From Protopterus annectens (taxonomy: Eukaryota > Chordata > Ceratodontiformes > Protopteridae), in the NCBI RefSeq assembly GCF_019279795.1, contig NC_056748.1, positions 608,010,636 through 608,074,635 on the forward strand: a DNA stretch of 64,000 nt, written 5' to 3'. Position 1 is the stretch's first letter. Each line of letters begins with the position of its first letter. Shown here piece by piece: positions 1-10,299 of this stretch. The notes under the pieces are model-generated. The model did not search any database. It had not been told where the DNA came from and saw only the letters and a program-made list of their open reading frames with translations. A program made the position numbers and the translations under genes.

Positions 1-337
1 GCATAGTTTTCTACTGTAGTACAGATATTAGTTTTAATCTTTACTTGAATAGTTGATAATTTCTGGCATAGATGTTGAAGTACACTGAGTCTTATGTTCA
101 AGTATCCCAATATTAATTACTTACTTACTTATAGTTATTTTAGTCATAGTGTAGATTTAGGCCCATTTTACTGGTAATGCCTTGTTCCAGTTAACTAGCT
201 ATTATTTGGCATTTTGTTTTAGCCAAGCTCTGAATCCTTATTTTCGTTGGTTTACTTGCGTTTTATCTGGACATAAATAGTTTCCACCAGTACTTAGTTT
301 TGTTTTCATAATTGTTAATTTTTTCACCAGTGTGAGC

Positions 338-721
338 ATGGCTGAGGGTACGAGTATCAAAATGGATTGCAACCTGAATATGTTGAATTCTACCATCTTA
401 TCAGATCGCTATGAAAGTTTTGCCAATATGCTGAAAGTGGAAAGGAATCCCTTACTTCTACATGATTTTTCAGTGACTGAGGACTTGCCTGTTCATGTAG
501 ACTGTGATACTCAGTTCTTTCATTCTCTAGTCAATCAGTTGGTGAACAGTCTTTTTAAACTTAAACACTTTCAGTATCAGTGTTTGCATTTAGAAGCATG
601 TATACATCTGAAGATAGTCCCGAGATGGCTGAAGATAATTAAAATGCCAACATGTGGGGATTTCTATCCAGAGCTTTTAGCTAAATGGCAGATACTAGCA
701 TCAACTACATGCAACTTTTGA
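338..721 (+). pseudogene. PLE-A ORF1 remnant
   Basis: An open frame begins MAEG at 338, matching the MAER start of the intact ORF1 in PLE-C (48471). The segment ACIHLKIVPRWLKIIKMP matches ECLNVKRVPKGLRIVKFP of PLE-C ORF1, so the two proteins are homologous although the elements are clearly different families. A related frame continues with breaks to about 1240. The function of this ORF1 in Penelope elements is not established; a role as a structural or RNA-binding partner is only inference. The copy here is broken. Confidence 0.65.
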
Positions 722-1449
722 TAGAGTTTTTTCAGACTGAATGAAGATTCTTTGTTGAATGAAGTTAGTTTATTGTTTAAGCAAATACGTGACATGTTTC
801 CATTTGATGTTTTTCGTTTGGCCATGGATGAACTCACCAGTGATCTTTTACTGCTTTAGAACAGACTCTTGATGCAGAAGAAGAGAAGCTGAGCTGTGAT
901 TTGGCAGACATTAGGGCAGGAAATGTATTATCATGGCTCAGAGCATCTGTTAGCACTGTGGGCAAAGGGAATGCTAACACAGCAGAGGCTAGACCTGAGG
1001 CTGCCCAGATTACACAGAATATACTGAGGACATATGTGTATACCCAGAATGGGTTAATTAATAATGATACTGCTGTCAATATGGCCTCCTTGACGGCTAC
1101 CATAACAAGGATCCATTGCCTTTGGGCAACGATGTACATAGGAAGATCCCACCGGCAACAGGAACCAACAATTCTTCATTGGTTTTTCCATCATCACTGC
1201 TCCAGAGCAGAGGAGGAAATGTCGCAAACCAATATATGATCAGTTGACAACCCCATCCATCAAATGTATGTGGGGTCAGGCCAAAACCCTTTAATTTGGA
1301 ATATGCCCTCAGTGCACTTCACACCTGCATAGTCGTCCCCCTTAGAGAACGGGTTGTCGTTTGCACCTTCAAGGACATCTAACTTCTGTGATGCTGTGCT
1401 AAATTTAAAGTGTTTTACCAGGAATGCTATGCTGAAGATGATACACTCC

Positions 1450-2850
1450 TAAGTTGCGATGCTTTATGATTTTAAGAAACCTATTACTTTTGTACCCCCA
1501 CTACATCCCGTGCTAGAAGCCTTCTCTAAAGCCTGTGAACTTGCTTTATCAGAAAGGCTCAATAATCCAGGTAGGAAAGCTAGTAATCAATTTAATCTGT
1601 ATAGAGATCAACTTTCAGTGCTCACTGAATTATGAAACATGATTAATTTGTCTATACATCCTGCAGATAAACGCAGAGCCATTGTCCTCATGTACACTGG
1701 TCAGTACCTTGCAAGTATGTATGACATGCTGTCCAATACCTCCACATATATTGAGATTACAAAGGAGGAACTGAGAACCCTTATTTTAAGATTACACAAT
1801 GATTTACATAATTGTTTTATGAGTCAGTGCATCACTAGGGAGTTTTATAATTATTTGAAGGTGGACAGTCCAGTTATCCCAGCTCTATATGGTCTCTCAA
1901 AAATACATAAACATTCTACTAATCTACCAATGAGACCTATAGTTTCTGGGAGTGGTTGGTTGACAGCAGCATTGTCTATCTATCTGGAGAAAATGATTAG
2001 ACCTGTCTTGGATACTACTCCTACAGTGGTGAGAGATACAAAACAGTTCCTGTCATCTTTGTTCGAGTGCATTGTGAATTTGCTTGATTACAGTGATGTT
2101 CTATTGGTGATCTTAGATGTTAGGTCCCTATTCATTGTGATCCCTAAGCAGTTTCTTGTTGACAATATAGATTTTACGACAGAGAAGATTACTTTAATAT
2201 ATTTCTTTATTGAACTAGAGTTGAATAACATTGTATTCCTATTTGATAATAAGTATTAACTGCAGAAGCTGAGGATTGTGATGGGTACCTCATGTGCCAA
2301 CAGCTATGCTAATGCTGTTATGGCACAATGGGAAAACACCAGAATTTTGTTTGATAATGAATTTCATCACTTTATTCTTTATTATAGTCAGTTTGTGGAT
2401 GATGTGTTCCTCCTATGGTCTGGATATAGTTCTAACCTTTTGAGATTGTAGACTTTTTGAACACCTCCATCAGTTTCTTGTTTTTGTTACTGTGAAATAC
2501 TCTAGAATTGAAATTGAATTTCTTGATGTTCGTATTTACAGGACTAGCCTCAGACTTATATAGGACACCATGCAGGAAAAATCATAGTCTACATAGGAAT
2601 AGTATGCATCTGAGCCATGTCTACATGAATATTGTGAAAGGTCAGGGTATGAGGATCTTGAGACTCATGTGTGATGATACCAAATTCAATCAGCAGTTGT
2701 CTCAGTTCAGGGAAGAGTTGATGTTTAGAGGTTATACAGATGATGATGTTTGTCATTCTTTGACATCTAAGAATATAGATAGGATGGGTTGTGCTAAACC
2801 ATATTTTTCTAGTTTACGTCCACCTTTAAATAGCAATAGTAATATAGTTG
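1450..2850 (+). pseudogene. PLE-A reverse transcriptase remnant
   Basis: The translated segments match the other two Penelope RTs in this window. They begin with an N-terminal motif (PLHPVLEAFSKACELAL, about 1500), then YGLSKIHK and MRPIVSGSGW. The motif-A region reads LDVRSLFIVIP, followed by MGTSCANSYANAVMAQWE (motif B) and QFVDDVFLLW (motif C, catalytic Asp pair). The longest uninterrupted piece is 1639-2259 (206 codons). Stops and frame changes separate the pieces, so no active enzyme is encoded. The coding region is cut off by the PLE-B insertion at 2960. Confidence 0.75.
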
Positions 2851-2945
2851 AGTGACCTAGAATAGATTTTTCATTGTTTTGTTCCTCTAATATCAAAGTG
2901 GTATGTGATGTTTTCAGACGGCAATAGAATATCTTGCTAGCTGAT

Positions 2946-2959
2946 GAGAATTTGAAGGA
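2946..2959 (+). repeat. Target-site duplication, left copy, of PLE-B
   Basis: The 14-bp sequence gagaatttgaagga recurs exactly at 5999-6012 on the other side of PLE-B. This fixes the PLE-B insertion limits at 2960 and 5998 and shows that it landed in the already present PLE-A. Confidence 0.9.
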
Positions 2960-3250
2960 CCAAAAAACCAAACATTGAGAGCAAAAACCTTTATCAAAAA
3001 CAAAGCTTTCAGGCCAAAACCCTTTTTCAATGCTTAACAAAAGGTACAATAAAATCACATGTTTAAATACAAGCCCAGGACATCACATGACCCGCAGCCA
3101 AGGTAATATGACATGAAATAATACAAACTTACAATAAACAAATAAAAAAGACATATTGTTAATAAAACTACATAAAAATGTGCTTACTCAATAAAATATC
3201 ATATTATTCAACATATTCAAAGTATATACTTGCTAATAAATGTTATTATT
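2960..3250 (-). repeat. PLE-B 3' pLTR (sense orientation)
   Basis: About 291 bp that match the reverse complement of 5672-5963 with only scattered differences. Shared landmarks include the segment reading gctctcaa...gtttggt at the outer end and the TTATTAACAATATG segment inside. The stop codon of the upstream frame (3246-3248) lies at its inner edge. It contains a hammerhead-like segment near 2995-3030 on the - strand. Confidence 0.88.
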
Positions 3251-4622
3251 TTAACCTTGTGTGCTGTATTTTAGTCAAAACAGGCTTTAATGAAACACTT
3301 GCATTCAATCCTGGTGCCACATCTTCTGCTAGTCTTACAATCCAATCATATTCTCTATTGTCTAACAAATTACATAAGCCCCCCCCCCTTTTTGACACAC
3401 TAACAGTGTCTATAACCCTAAACTTAAAAGTGTGAGATATACCATAACTTTTTACATGCTTAGATAAAGCATTTGTGTCACTCCCATTCCTTATGTTGGA
3501 TTTATGTTCTATAATCCTGTCTTTACGTTTTCTAGTAGTTTTTCCAACATAAAAGGAGGGACAGATGCCACATGTTGCCAAATAAACAATATTACTTGTT
3601 ACACAAGTGGCAAAACAGTTAAAGGTATACATTCTTTTTGAAACAAGGTGAACAAATGTATTTACAGGACTTAATGGATCACACTGTTGTAAAATGTCTA
3701 CACAGCAACTACAATTATAACAGGAGAAAGTACCCTTCCTTGATACACCAATAGATGTAGAATTTACACTACCAAAGTCCTTATACGCTAACATGCTTTT
3801 TATTGTCTTCATGTTTCTATAAGAAAAACACGCTCTATCCCCCACAACCATCCTGATATCATCCTGTGTAAGAAGGACCTTCCAGTATTTTCTAACTATA
3901 TCTCTCACCATGGCAGTCATAGTGCTGTAAGAAGTTATATATCTCAGACAAACCCTGTCCACCGGCTCACTTAATCTTTCACACAGTGTATTAGATATCT
4001 GTAGAAATGTAGGTTTGAAAAGGGTATGTCTATTAGATATAATATATTCACTAATCTCTTGTATCATATGCGATGAATACCCACTATTCTTAAATTCCAC
4101 ACATGCTTCATTAAGTTGCTTCTTAAAAGCATCATCATCAGTATTGAGTCTACTGATGCGAGCCAATTGCGCCTTAACAATGCCCTTAAACACATGTGGA
4201 GCATGCATACTTGATGCATATAGGTACCTTCCAGACAATACTTCTTTCTTAAATACTGTGGTGTTGATAACACTTTCCCTCTTAATTAATGTAATATCTA
4301 GAAAATTAATGGTGCTGACCGAACATTCATACTTAAACTTTAAAAAACTAGTTGAATTATTCAGAGAAAGAATATAATCCTCTAATTCACTATGGGTGCC
4401 TTTCCAAAGAAGGAAACAATCATCCACAAATCTTTGATAAAATAACAAATTTTCATTCAAAAACCTCTCACCATCATTTATATACATTCTCTCCCATTGG
4501 GAAAGAACCAGATTGGCATAAGTATTTGCTACTGGTGTGCCCATTGCCACACCAGTTTGCTGTAAATAAAATTCATTGTCAAACAAGAATATATTGTTTC
4601 TTAGAACCAGGTCTAACAACAT
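3246..4622 (-). CDS. PLE-B ORF2, C-terminal frame: RT motifs B-C, zinc linker, GIY-YIG endonuclease
   Basis: A 458-codon frame. Near residue 23 it has QQTGVAMGTPVANTYANLVL (RT motif B), then YQRFVDDCFLLWKG (motif C, Asp-Asp) near residue 63. A Cys-rich segment YNCSCCVDI...C and a following His (residues about 296-325) resemble the zinc motif placed before the nuclease in Neptune-group elements. Next comes NIVYLATCGICPSFYVGKT (GIY-YIG core, residues about 344-362) with downstream Arg and Glu-His. The enzyme would nick the target and prime reverse transcription. The N-terminal half of the RT lies in a different, overlapping frame (4579-5577), so this is probably one interrupted gene. The ATG at 4622 is not a natural start. 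Confidence 0.88.
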   Translation of the reverse strand: MLLDLVLRNNIFLFDNEFYLQQTGVAMGTPVANTYANLVLSQWERMYINDGERFLNENLLFYQRFVDDCFLLWKGTHSELEDYILSLNNSTSFLKFKYECSVSTINFLDITLIKRESVINTTVFKKEVLSGRYLYASSMHAPHVFKGIVKAQLARISRLNTDDDAFKKQLNEACVEFKNSGYSSHMIQEISEYIISNRHTLFKPTFLQISNTLCERLSEPVDRVCLRYITSYSTMTAMVRDIVRKYWKVLLTQDDIRMVVGDRACFSYRNMKTIKSMLAYKDFGSVNSTSIGVSRKGTFSCYNCSCCVDILQQCDPLSPVNTFVHLVSKRMYTFNCFATCVTSNIVYLATCGICPSFYVGKTTRKRKDRIIEHKSNIRNGSDTNALSKHVKSYGISHTFKFRVIDTVSVSKRGGGLCNLLDNREYDWIVRLAEDVAPGLNASVSLKPVLTKIQHTRLK

Positions 4623-5577
4623 GCAAATATTTTCTATATGTCCGGCTAAAAAAAACTGAATATCTCAACAAGAATTCTCTAATGGCATCCAGTCCATAAT
4701 CATTGGGGATTACAGTAAATAACGATGTAATGTCCATTACCACCATATATATATGTTCACAGGTATCTATAGCTAGACTCATATTCATATGCCAATTCTT
4801 GAGCTTAACTAAAAAATCACTAGAATCTTTAAGCACTGTGTGACAAAACTTTAGTAATGGTTGTAGTTGCCTTTGCAGGTAGAGTGATATGGGTTCAGTA
4901 ATCCACCCATTTCCAGAGACGATAGGTCTCATTGGGGGATTAACCTGTGACTTGTGCAGTTTTGGTATGCCATATAACTGCGGCACTACAGGGCACGGTA
5001 CTGTAAAGAAGTGAAATAAATCCAACGAAATATCTCCTGTTAACTGTAGGTCATACACACACATATTAACGTAACTAATGCATTTTTTCACTTGTAAAAG
5101 TGTAACACGCTTAAACGCTGTATCATCATCCAACAGTGAAAGCACTGAACATATGTAATGTTCTCTATTCATAATAACAGTTGACCCCCCCTTGTCTGCT
5201 TGTTTTATCACAATATGTGAGTTTTCCTTTAATTCATTCAAAGCAATATATTCTGCATAAGTTAAATTATAATTTCTCTTATATTTATTAGTTGCATAAG
5301 CCTTCCTAATTGCATCCTCACAGAGATCATTAAAAGCTATAAGTACTGGGGCATAATTAGGTACAAAAACACTGCGTCGTTTACAAACACTAGTATCATA
5401 TTTGTCATTTTTAAAAATCAACTTCAGTGCTATGGACCTTACAAACAACTTTAAATCAGTCAACACCCTCACAATGTCCTCTGTAGAGGTTGGGATATAT
5501 CCTAGTCCCTTTGCCAGAAGCATATAATGCTCTTTTCTCAAAGAGAAATCAGAAAGATTCATAGTACCTGCCATCAC
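4579..5577 (-). CDS. PLE-B ORF2, N-terminal frame: RT fingers and motif A
   Basis: A 332-codon frame opening just inside the 5' inverted pLTR. Recognisable parts are VPNYAPVLIAFNDLCEDAI, the KQADKGGSTVIMNR segment (fingers), YGIPKLHK, MRPIVSGNGW and the motif-A region VVMDITSLFTVIP with the catalytic Asp. All have counterparts in PLE-A and PLE-C. It overlaps the downstream frame by 44 nt, with a one-frame change between them. Penelope RTs are related to telomerase RT. No ORF1 precedes it in this copy. Confidence 0.88.
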   Translation of the reverse strand: MMAGTMNLSDFSLRKEHYMLLAKGLGYIPTSTEDIVRVLTDLKLFVRSIALKLIFKNDKYDTSVCKRRSVFVPNYAPVLIAFNDLCEDAIRKAYATNKYKRNYNLTYAEYIALNELKENSHIVIKQADKGGSTVIMNREHYICSVLSLLDDDTAFKRVTLLQVKKCISYVNMCVYDLQLTGDISLDLFHFFTVPCPVVPQLYGIPKLHKSQVNPPMRPIVSGNGWITEPISLYLQRQLQPLLKFCHTVLKDSSDFLVKLKNWHMNMSLAIDTCEHIYMVVMDITSLFTVIPNDYGLDAIREFLLRYSVFFSRTYRKYLHVVRPGSKKQYILV

Positions 5578-5671
5578 CTTCGAGCTATCTTCAATTGTTT
5601 TAAAGGACTTTCATTTTTCCGTTTGCCATCCAACGGAGTGGTGGAGTCCCTCTGTTTAGCTCTACCTCTGG

Positions 5672-5963
5672 TAATAATAACATTTATTAGCAAGTATATA
5701 CTTTGACTATGTTGAATAATATGATATTTTATTGAGTAAGCACATTTTTATGTAGTTTTATTAACAATATGTCTTTTTTATTTGTTTATTGTAAGTTTGT
5801 ATTATTTCATGTCATATGACCTTGGCTGCGGGTCATGTGACGTCCTGGGCTTGTATTCAAACATGTGATTTTATTGTACCTTTTGTTAAGCATTGAAAAA
5901 GGGTTTTGGCCTGAAAGCTTTGTTTTTGATAAAGGTTTTTGCTCTCAACGTTTGGTTTCTTGG
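5672..5963 (+). repeat. PLE-B 5' pLTR (inverted)
   Basis: The inverted partner of 2960-3250. It runs from taataataacatttattag to ggtttcttgg. A 35-nt tail (5964-5998) that has no partner in the 3' pLTR follows before the target duplication; such short tails outside the repeat are common in Penelope elements. A hammerhead-like segment occurs at about 5890-5930. Confidence 0.88.
5890..5930 (+). ncRNA. Hammerhead-like motif in PLE-B pLTR
   Basis: The order is TTGAAAA, a short stem (AGG...CCT enclosing gttttgg), then GAAAGC. This parallels the CUGANGA - stem II - GAAA core of hammerhead ribozymes, which are known in Penelope pLTRs. The first box departs from consensus (TTGAAAA), including the catalytic G8 position, so cleavage is doubtful. 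The same layout recurs in PLE-C (48250-48290). The inverted copy is near 2995-3030. Confidence 0.4.
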
Positions 5964-6109
5964 TCATTGTTCTATTTAACAGCAGTGTTGGTTATTACGA
6001 GAATTTGAAGGAGACAGTAGGTTTAGAACCAAGGTTTTCCTTCAAGAATATTAAGTCATAGAAACATCTATTGTGCTATAAGAAGACTAGTCAGGTTGCT
6101 ACTGTACAG

Positions 6110-6400
6110 TCTGATCGATGAGGCACATGTGCTTGTAGATCATGCAGTTATTGTAGTTTCATCGATGCGAATGCTAAATTTTTTAGGCATCCTTCATCAG
6201 GGAGATTATGCAAACTTTCTTTATATGCAGATTGTTCTACAGTGAGCATAGTGCATTTGGTAAGGTGTTTATCTTGCCATTGTTTTTATGCGGGGAAGAC
6301 CAATCGGTCATTCAGGGAACTGATACGTGAGCATCTGTATGACATCAGAACATCTAATAATAGGAATGCATTAACAAGACGTGTTAGTTTTACAAGTCTG
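6110..6400 (+). pseudogene. PLE-A zinc linker and GIY-YIG endonuclease remnant
   Basis: After the PLE-B insert the PLE-A sequence resumes. A Cys-rich segment (CACRSCSYCSF, about 6128) is followed by SIVHLVRCLSCHCFYAGKTNRSFRELIREHL (core shown in part: CFYAGKTNRS). This is the GIY-YIG nuclease core with its downstream Arg and Glu-His. It aligns with PLE-B (FYVGKTTRKR) and PLE-C (FYIGKTERAL). The frame is broken, and no other gene is visible up to 6540. Confidence 0.7.
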
Positions 6401-6540
6401 TTAGAATGATCTTAGAATGGGTGATTTAGAGACTAGAACTGAATTTTGTGAGGTTAAGGTGGTTTGTTTTGTTGCAAGCTGACAAAGGATATGGTTTGAA
6501 TGAAACAGTGCCCCTGAAACCACATATGAAGTCACACACC

Positions 6541-7082
6541 GTTTTTAGATAGTCTTTGTTCCCTGACAGGTGATTGTGTTTTACAGCAATTGTAGCCTTC
6601 CAGTTTTTTATTTTTTGTAGCCAGTCAGCATTAGTATTGAGTTTAATATCATATTTGCTTCATCTTCTTTCTACTACTCTTTGTCCATAGTTATTTTTGT
6701 ATTATGTTTATATTTTTTATTTATATAGTTTGGTTATTCTAGCTAGGAAGTTTAGCTGAAATAAGATGGTTTCAGATTCTGATCACAACTGATTGGCTTT
6801 CTTGTTTGTATTGATTTATAGCCTGTTTTTTGTTCATGTTATACACCATCTTGATGGCGTGTATTATTCATTGAATACTGGGCAACATTGTAATATTTTG
6901 AATTGTAATATTTTACTTGGATGAACTGCTTAGGGGGTTTGTTTTGTTGTTTGGTGTTAGGCTACAGCCTATTTATGAACACATGTTTTGATTGGAGAGT
7001 TAGCGTAATGGCGGCTTATGCATTCATTTGGGAATTAATGCTGTATATGGATATATTTTGATGATAATGAAGTTTAGCTGTT

Positions 7083-7136
<54 letters not shown>

Positions 7137-8048
7137 GCTTTTTACTCCGTTTTGTTTTGTACTTTCCAGCTGCTCTATTAGATAGGTTTTATATCTTGTA
7201 TTCTTTCTGAGTTAGCCGAGCTAGGGATTTAGTAGATTTCCTCTTAGTTTCAAGAAACGTATTGATATTTATTTATATTTGTCTTGGTTAGGTATGGGTT
7301 GTGTAATTTGCATTGTATTTTGAAATAGGATTTATCTTATGTAGGTGTTAGGTTTTTGCTTGCCGAAGTATACATTTTTATTTTTATTTTTTCTGATAGG
7401 TCACACTCCCTTGTAGTATGATCCTATACAGCTATGCCTCAGATGCGTAATGAGACTCAATCTAACAGTGCATTGGTGTATGTTTGACCAATCTGGATGG
7501 AGTTTGGCAGATTAGGTGATAAGCTATATAGCCTTCTTATTTTAACATCATTGATTACTTTGTGAATTACTTAATCACTACCATTTTTTGGTGTATGTTA
7601 ATTATTTATTTATTCTAATGGCTCATTGGTGTATACCTAACCAATCTAGATTTAGTATGATAACCAACTGATAGGCTGACAAGTGAAGACAAATTCTTAA
7701 AGAAAGTATCATCATCTTTCATTCAACTCTAATGTGGTATGCATTGAGAAAGCTGACTAAGATAGAAATACCACCTCCTACATTAATTATAAGACTTATA
7801 AATGTGAGTTCAGGAGTTATGAAAAAAAATATGAAAATCCAAAACAAAGAATGTTAATCATTTTTGTTCTTTTTCTAGGGGCAAATCCAATAAACACCCC
7901 CACACTCCTGTTATTTATATATACTAACTCTAAGTTTTCCATACCTCAAAGAAAATGGAATACTCCAAGACAGTGATTTCTGACCTAGTATATGTAAGCT
8001 GGCATCTTCCTGGACTCACAGTTACAAGTCTGGGAATTACAAATCGTT
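6541..8048. other. AT-rich stretch without a gene
   Basis: Probably the 3' untranslated part of PLE-A followed by intergenic DNA. The only structure I can support is a TA microsatellite at about 7084-7132. No coding signature was seen on either strand. Confidence 0.5.
7084..7132. repeat. (TA)n microsatellite
   Basis: About 24 uninterrupted TA units. Confidence 0.97.
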
Positions 8049-8072
8049 ACCAGAAATGTCAGAGAAGGGGAA

Positions 8073-8339
8073 GCCGGGGTGGTGCAGCGGTATCATTGTC
8101 ACCTCACAGTAAGAGGTTCTCCCGTTCGATTCTCGGCTGGAGTGCCTTCTGTGTGGAGTCTGCATGTCCTCCCCATGGTTGAGTGGCATTCGAAAGACAT
8201 GCGTGAATGGGCATGCCTTCGTTGAAGGTTGGGTGTCGAGCTGGCACCTTGGCACCATAAAAATCTACTGCCAATCATTAGCGGACCGGAGTTCCGCTGT
8301 AGCGGCCCCTAACCGGGAAAAGCCGAAAGAAGAACAACA
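8073..8339 (+). mobile_element. SINE copy 1, tRNA-derived, full length
   Basis: A 267-bp SINE. Its head has a pol III A-box-like segment (ggtggtgcagcggt) and a B box (gttcgattc). The body is the variant with ccccatggttgagtggcattcg, and the tail is gcggcccctaaccggg...agccgaaag, a 3' end widespread in fish and lower-vertebrate SINEs. Exact 24-bp flanking duplications (8049-8072 and 8340-8363, beginning accagaaatgtc) prove a retrotransposition event and suggest a fairly recent one. It does not encode protein. Confidence 0.9.
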
Positions 8340-8363
8340 ACCAGAAATGTCAGAGAAGGGGAA

Positions 8364-9687
8364 AACTGCAAAGTCATGCTTTTTTTAAATATGTGAACAT
8401 AAGGGGCTCATTCCTTAGGGAGGAAATAATTCCGTGGAAGGAAAGTGTTCTGTTCAGGGTGCAGTTGTCTTTTTTTGTTAAACATGTCATGAACATCTTA
8501 TGTAAAAATTATTTTATGCCCATTAAAACAACATTTTAATAAATTAAAATTTTCATTTTGCAATATGTCTAGCTCTTGAGCTGTCCATTTGTGTGTCTTG
8601 CATCCTCAGTGTTCTTATAGAGCTAAAGTATTTAATGTGACTGTTCTCATTCTGGACTTCTGGTCTTTTAAGGCAGTTCTTGCTGCAGTACAGCTTTTCT
8701 TTGAGGCTCAGCATGAGCAACTTCTCTCCATAACTCTTATGTAATCTTATTTATTACAGTCTAGTTTTTGCTCGTAGATCTATTCTCCAGGTTACATCTT
8801 GCTTGAACAGCATTCTTAGAGGCACAGTATTCTGAAACATTACAAACAAACTTTCAAACATACTGTATCATTCCCAGAAGCCTCTTTAATGTTTGTTTGT
8901 CTTCTGACTTTGGCATTTCACAATTGCTCTGAAACCCAAAATCCTCTATATCAGGCTACAGTCCCCCTGGTGTTAGAATAGAACCCTCGTATTTCAGCCT
9001 CGCCACCATTATTCCTACTCCCTAGGTTGATACTGAAATTGGTCAGAATTGATCGGTGCTCTACACTGGTAAACAAATTCAAATAAATAAATAAATTTTA
9101 CATCTGCTGTTAAATTAACTTGAAATTATTCTGCATTGCTGTATCACCCTCTTATCACATTGTTTTTGTGTCATGCCCTAAACTAATAGATCAAGAATTT
9201 TTATGCCACCATCCAAGCCATCAATTACTTATGCAAGAGCTCTCTGGGACATCTCTAGTGCTGGAAAAATATCAAGCAGGTGCAGTAAATATACACAATT
9301 TCAAAATTTGTTAAGCTATCTTTCATTGACAGAATCCCCCAGTTTGCATCTAATATTGAAAATAAATTAGAATGTTGCATTGCTACAGGTAAACCAAGAC
9401 ACAAATGGCATACTCAATAAAAGCGTAAAAACAATAAAAATGCCAATCCATGAAAGTCAGCGACTTTACTAAACTAAGTACTTTCGTTCCTATGAGTAAT
9501 TGTTGAGATCACTGCCTCAAGTATAAGCAAGGGACAGTGACGTCTTTTATTAACTTTATTCATAGTTTGTGAAAATGTTAATCTTGTTTTGATTCACAAC
9601 AGTAAACAAATTATCTGTCTATTCTGTTGGCCCTAATTGCCTCCTAATAATATCTAATCCTTCCATTTACTTCAGCTTCTTCTATGT

Positions 9688-9688
<1 letters not shown>
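8364..9688. other. No gene seen
   Basis: No coding, RNA-gene or repeat signature was recognised here on either strand. It ends at a tetranucleotide repeat. Confidence 0.4.
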
Positions 9689-9740
<52 letters not shown>

Positions 9741-9742
9741 TT
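9689..9742. repeat. (CTAT)n microsatellite
   Basis: About 13 tandem ATCT/CTAT units, running into ttattcattcattc. Confidence 0.97.
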
Positions 9743-9820
9743 ATTCATTCATTCTATTTATGAGCGCCACTGATACTTTTCTTGGAGCACGTCACTAGTA
9801 TAGCACCATGATTTATTTAA

Positions 9821-9964
9821 GCAATAACTGATGATGTGGTGTGGTATATTGAAGATTTACCCATGGTTGGTGTTGTTTAATCACAAGGCCGAAGTCCGAG
9901 TGATTAAATAAAGCCAACCGTTGGGTAAATTTCAATATACCACAACCACGGAGTCCGTTATTGC
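9821..9964. repeat. Long hairpin (palindromic repeat), 64-nt arms
   Basis: The left arm 9821-9884 (gcaataactgatgatg...) pairs with the right arm 9900-9964 (...ggagtccgttattgc) around a 15-nt loop. The central gtggtatattga / tcaatataccac part is near-perfect. It is typical of a palindromic MITE or foldback element. No target duplication was identified, and the family is not known to me. Confidence 0.75.
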
Positions 9965-10198
9965 TATTATATAATGACATTATTTAAGAAAAAAATACTT
10001 TCTTTTCTTAATGTCTTTGTATAACGGCGCATTACTGTTCTTCCGCTGGTTGTGGTACACTGCTTCCTTGTTTTGATGTACTGAGCATGCATATGGAACT
10101 TGCATTCCTACGTATACCCAGAAGAAAAGAAAGTCTCTGTTGCTCCATTTTTTCTTTTTTTCTTTTTTATTTGTTAAAAAAAATGTTTTTAGCACTTT

Positions 10199-10246
10199 AT
10201 ACCAACGGAAAAAAGTCCAGACGACCGGACCTTTTTCCGTTGGTAT
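10199..10246. repeat. Short hairpin, 20-nt arms
   Basis: The arm ataccaacggaaaaaagtcc (10199-10218) pairs with ggacctttttccgttggtat (10227-10246) with one mismatch around an 8-nt loop. It lies 235 bp from the larger hairpin and may belong to the same element. Confidence 0.7.
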
Positions 10247-10299
10247 ATTGTAGGATTTACAACAGGCACGCTGGCCAATCAGTGTGCACGTTTTGGAAT

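Larger units (their letters stand above)
2960..5998 (-). mobile_element. PLE-B: Penelope-like element nested in PLE-A
   Basis: A 3.04-kb Penelope element in - orientation, bounded by a perfect 14-bp target duplication. Read in its sense, it has a 35-nt outer tail (5998-5964), an inverted pLTR (5963-about 5672), ORF2 in two overlapping frames (5577-4579 and 4622-3246), and a sense-oriented pLTR (about 3250-2960). The two pLTRs are about 290 bp and near-identical in inverted orientation. There is no room for ORF1 between the 5' pLTR and ORF2, so the copy looks 5'-shortened with an inverted pLTR joined to the truncation point. This shape is known for Penelope elements. Few frame breaks and high pLTR identity suggest a much younger age than PLE-A. 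Confidence 0.9.
1..6540 (+). mobile_element. PLE-A: decayed Penelope-like element, Neptune-like (interrupted)
   Basis: An old Penelope-like retroelement in + orientation. Its parts are recognisable in order: ORF1 remnant from 338, reverse transcriptase remnant from about 1450 to 2850, and a Cys-rich linker with a GIY-YIG endonuclease from about 6110 to 6400. All are interrupted by many stops and frame changes. The element is split by the younger PLE-B at 2960-5998; the 14-bp duplicated target gagaatttgaagga (2946-2959 and 5999-6012) lies inside PLE-A. Its left end may lie before position 1, and its right limit is uncertain. Penelope elements couple a telomerase-like RT to a GIY-YIG nuclease and carry no capsid gene. 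No intact gene remains. Confidence 0.8.

Noticed and set aside
332-721. Host protein-coding gene starting at 332
   Set aside because: The frame matches Penelope ORF1 (PLE-C at 48471) and is followed by RT remnants in the same orientation.
2940-2965. Hammerhead box ctgatga at 2941 next to gaagga
   Set aside because: It lies in PLE-A coding sequence and the target duplication. No stem II followed by GAAA was found, so the match is chance.
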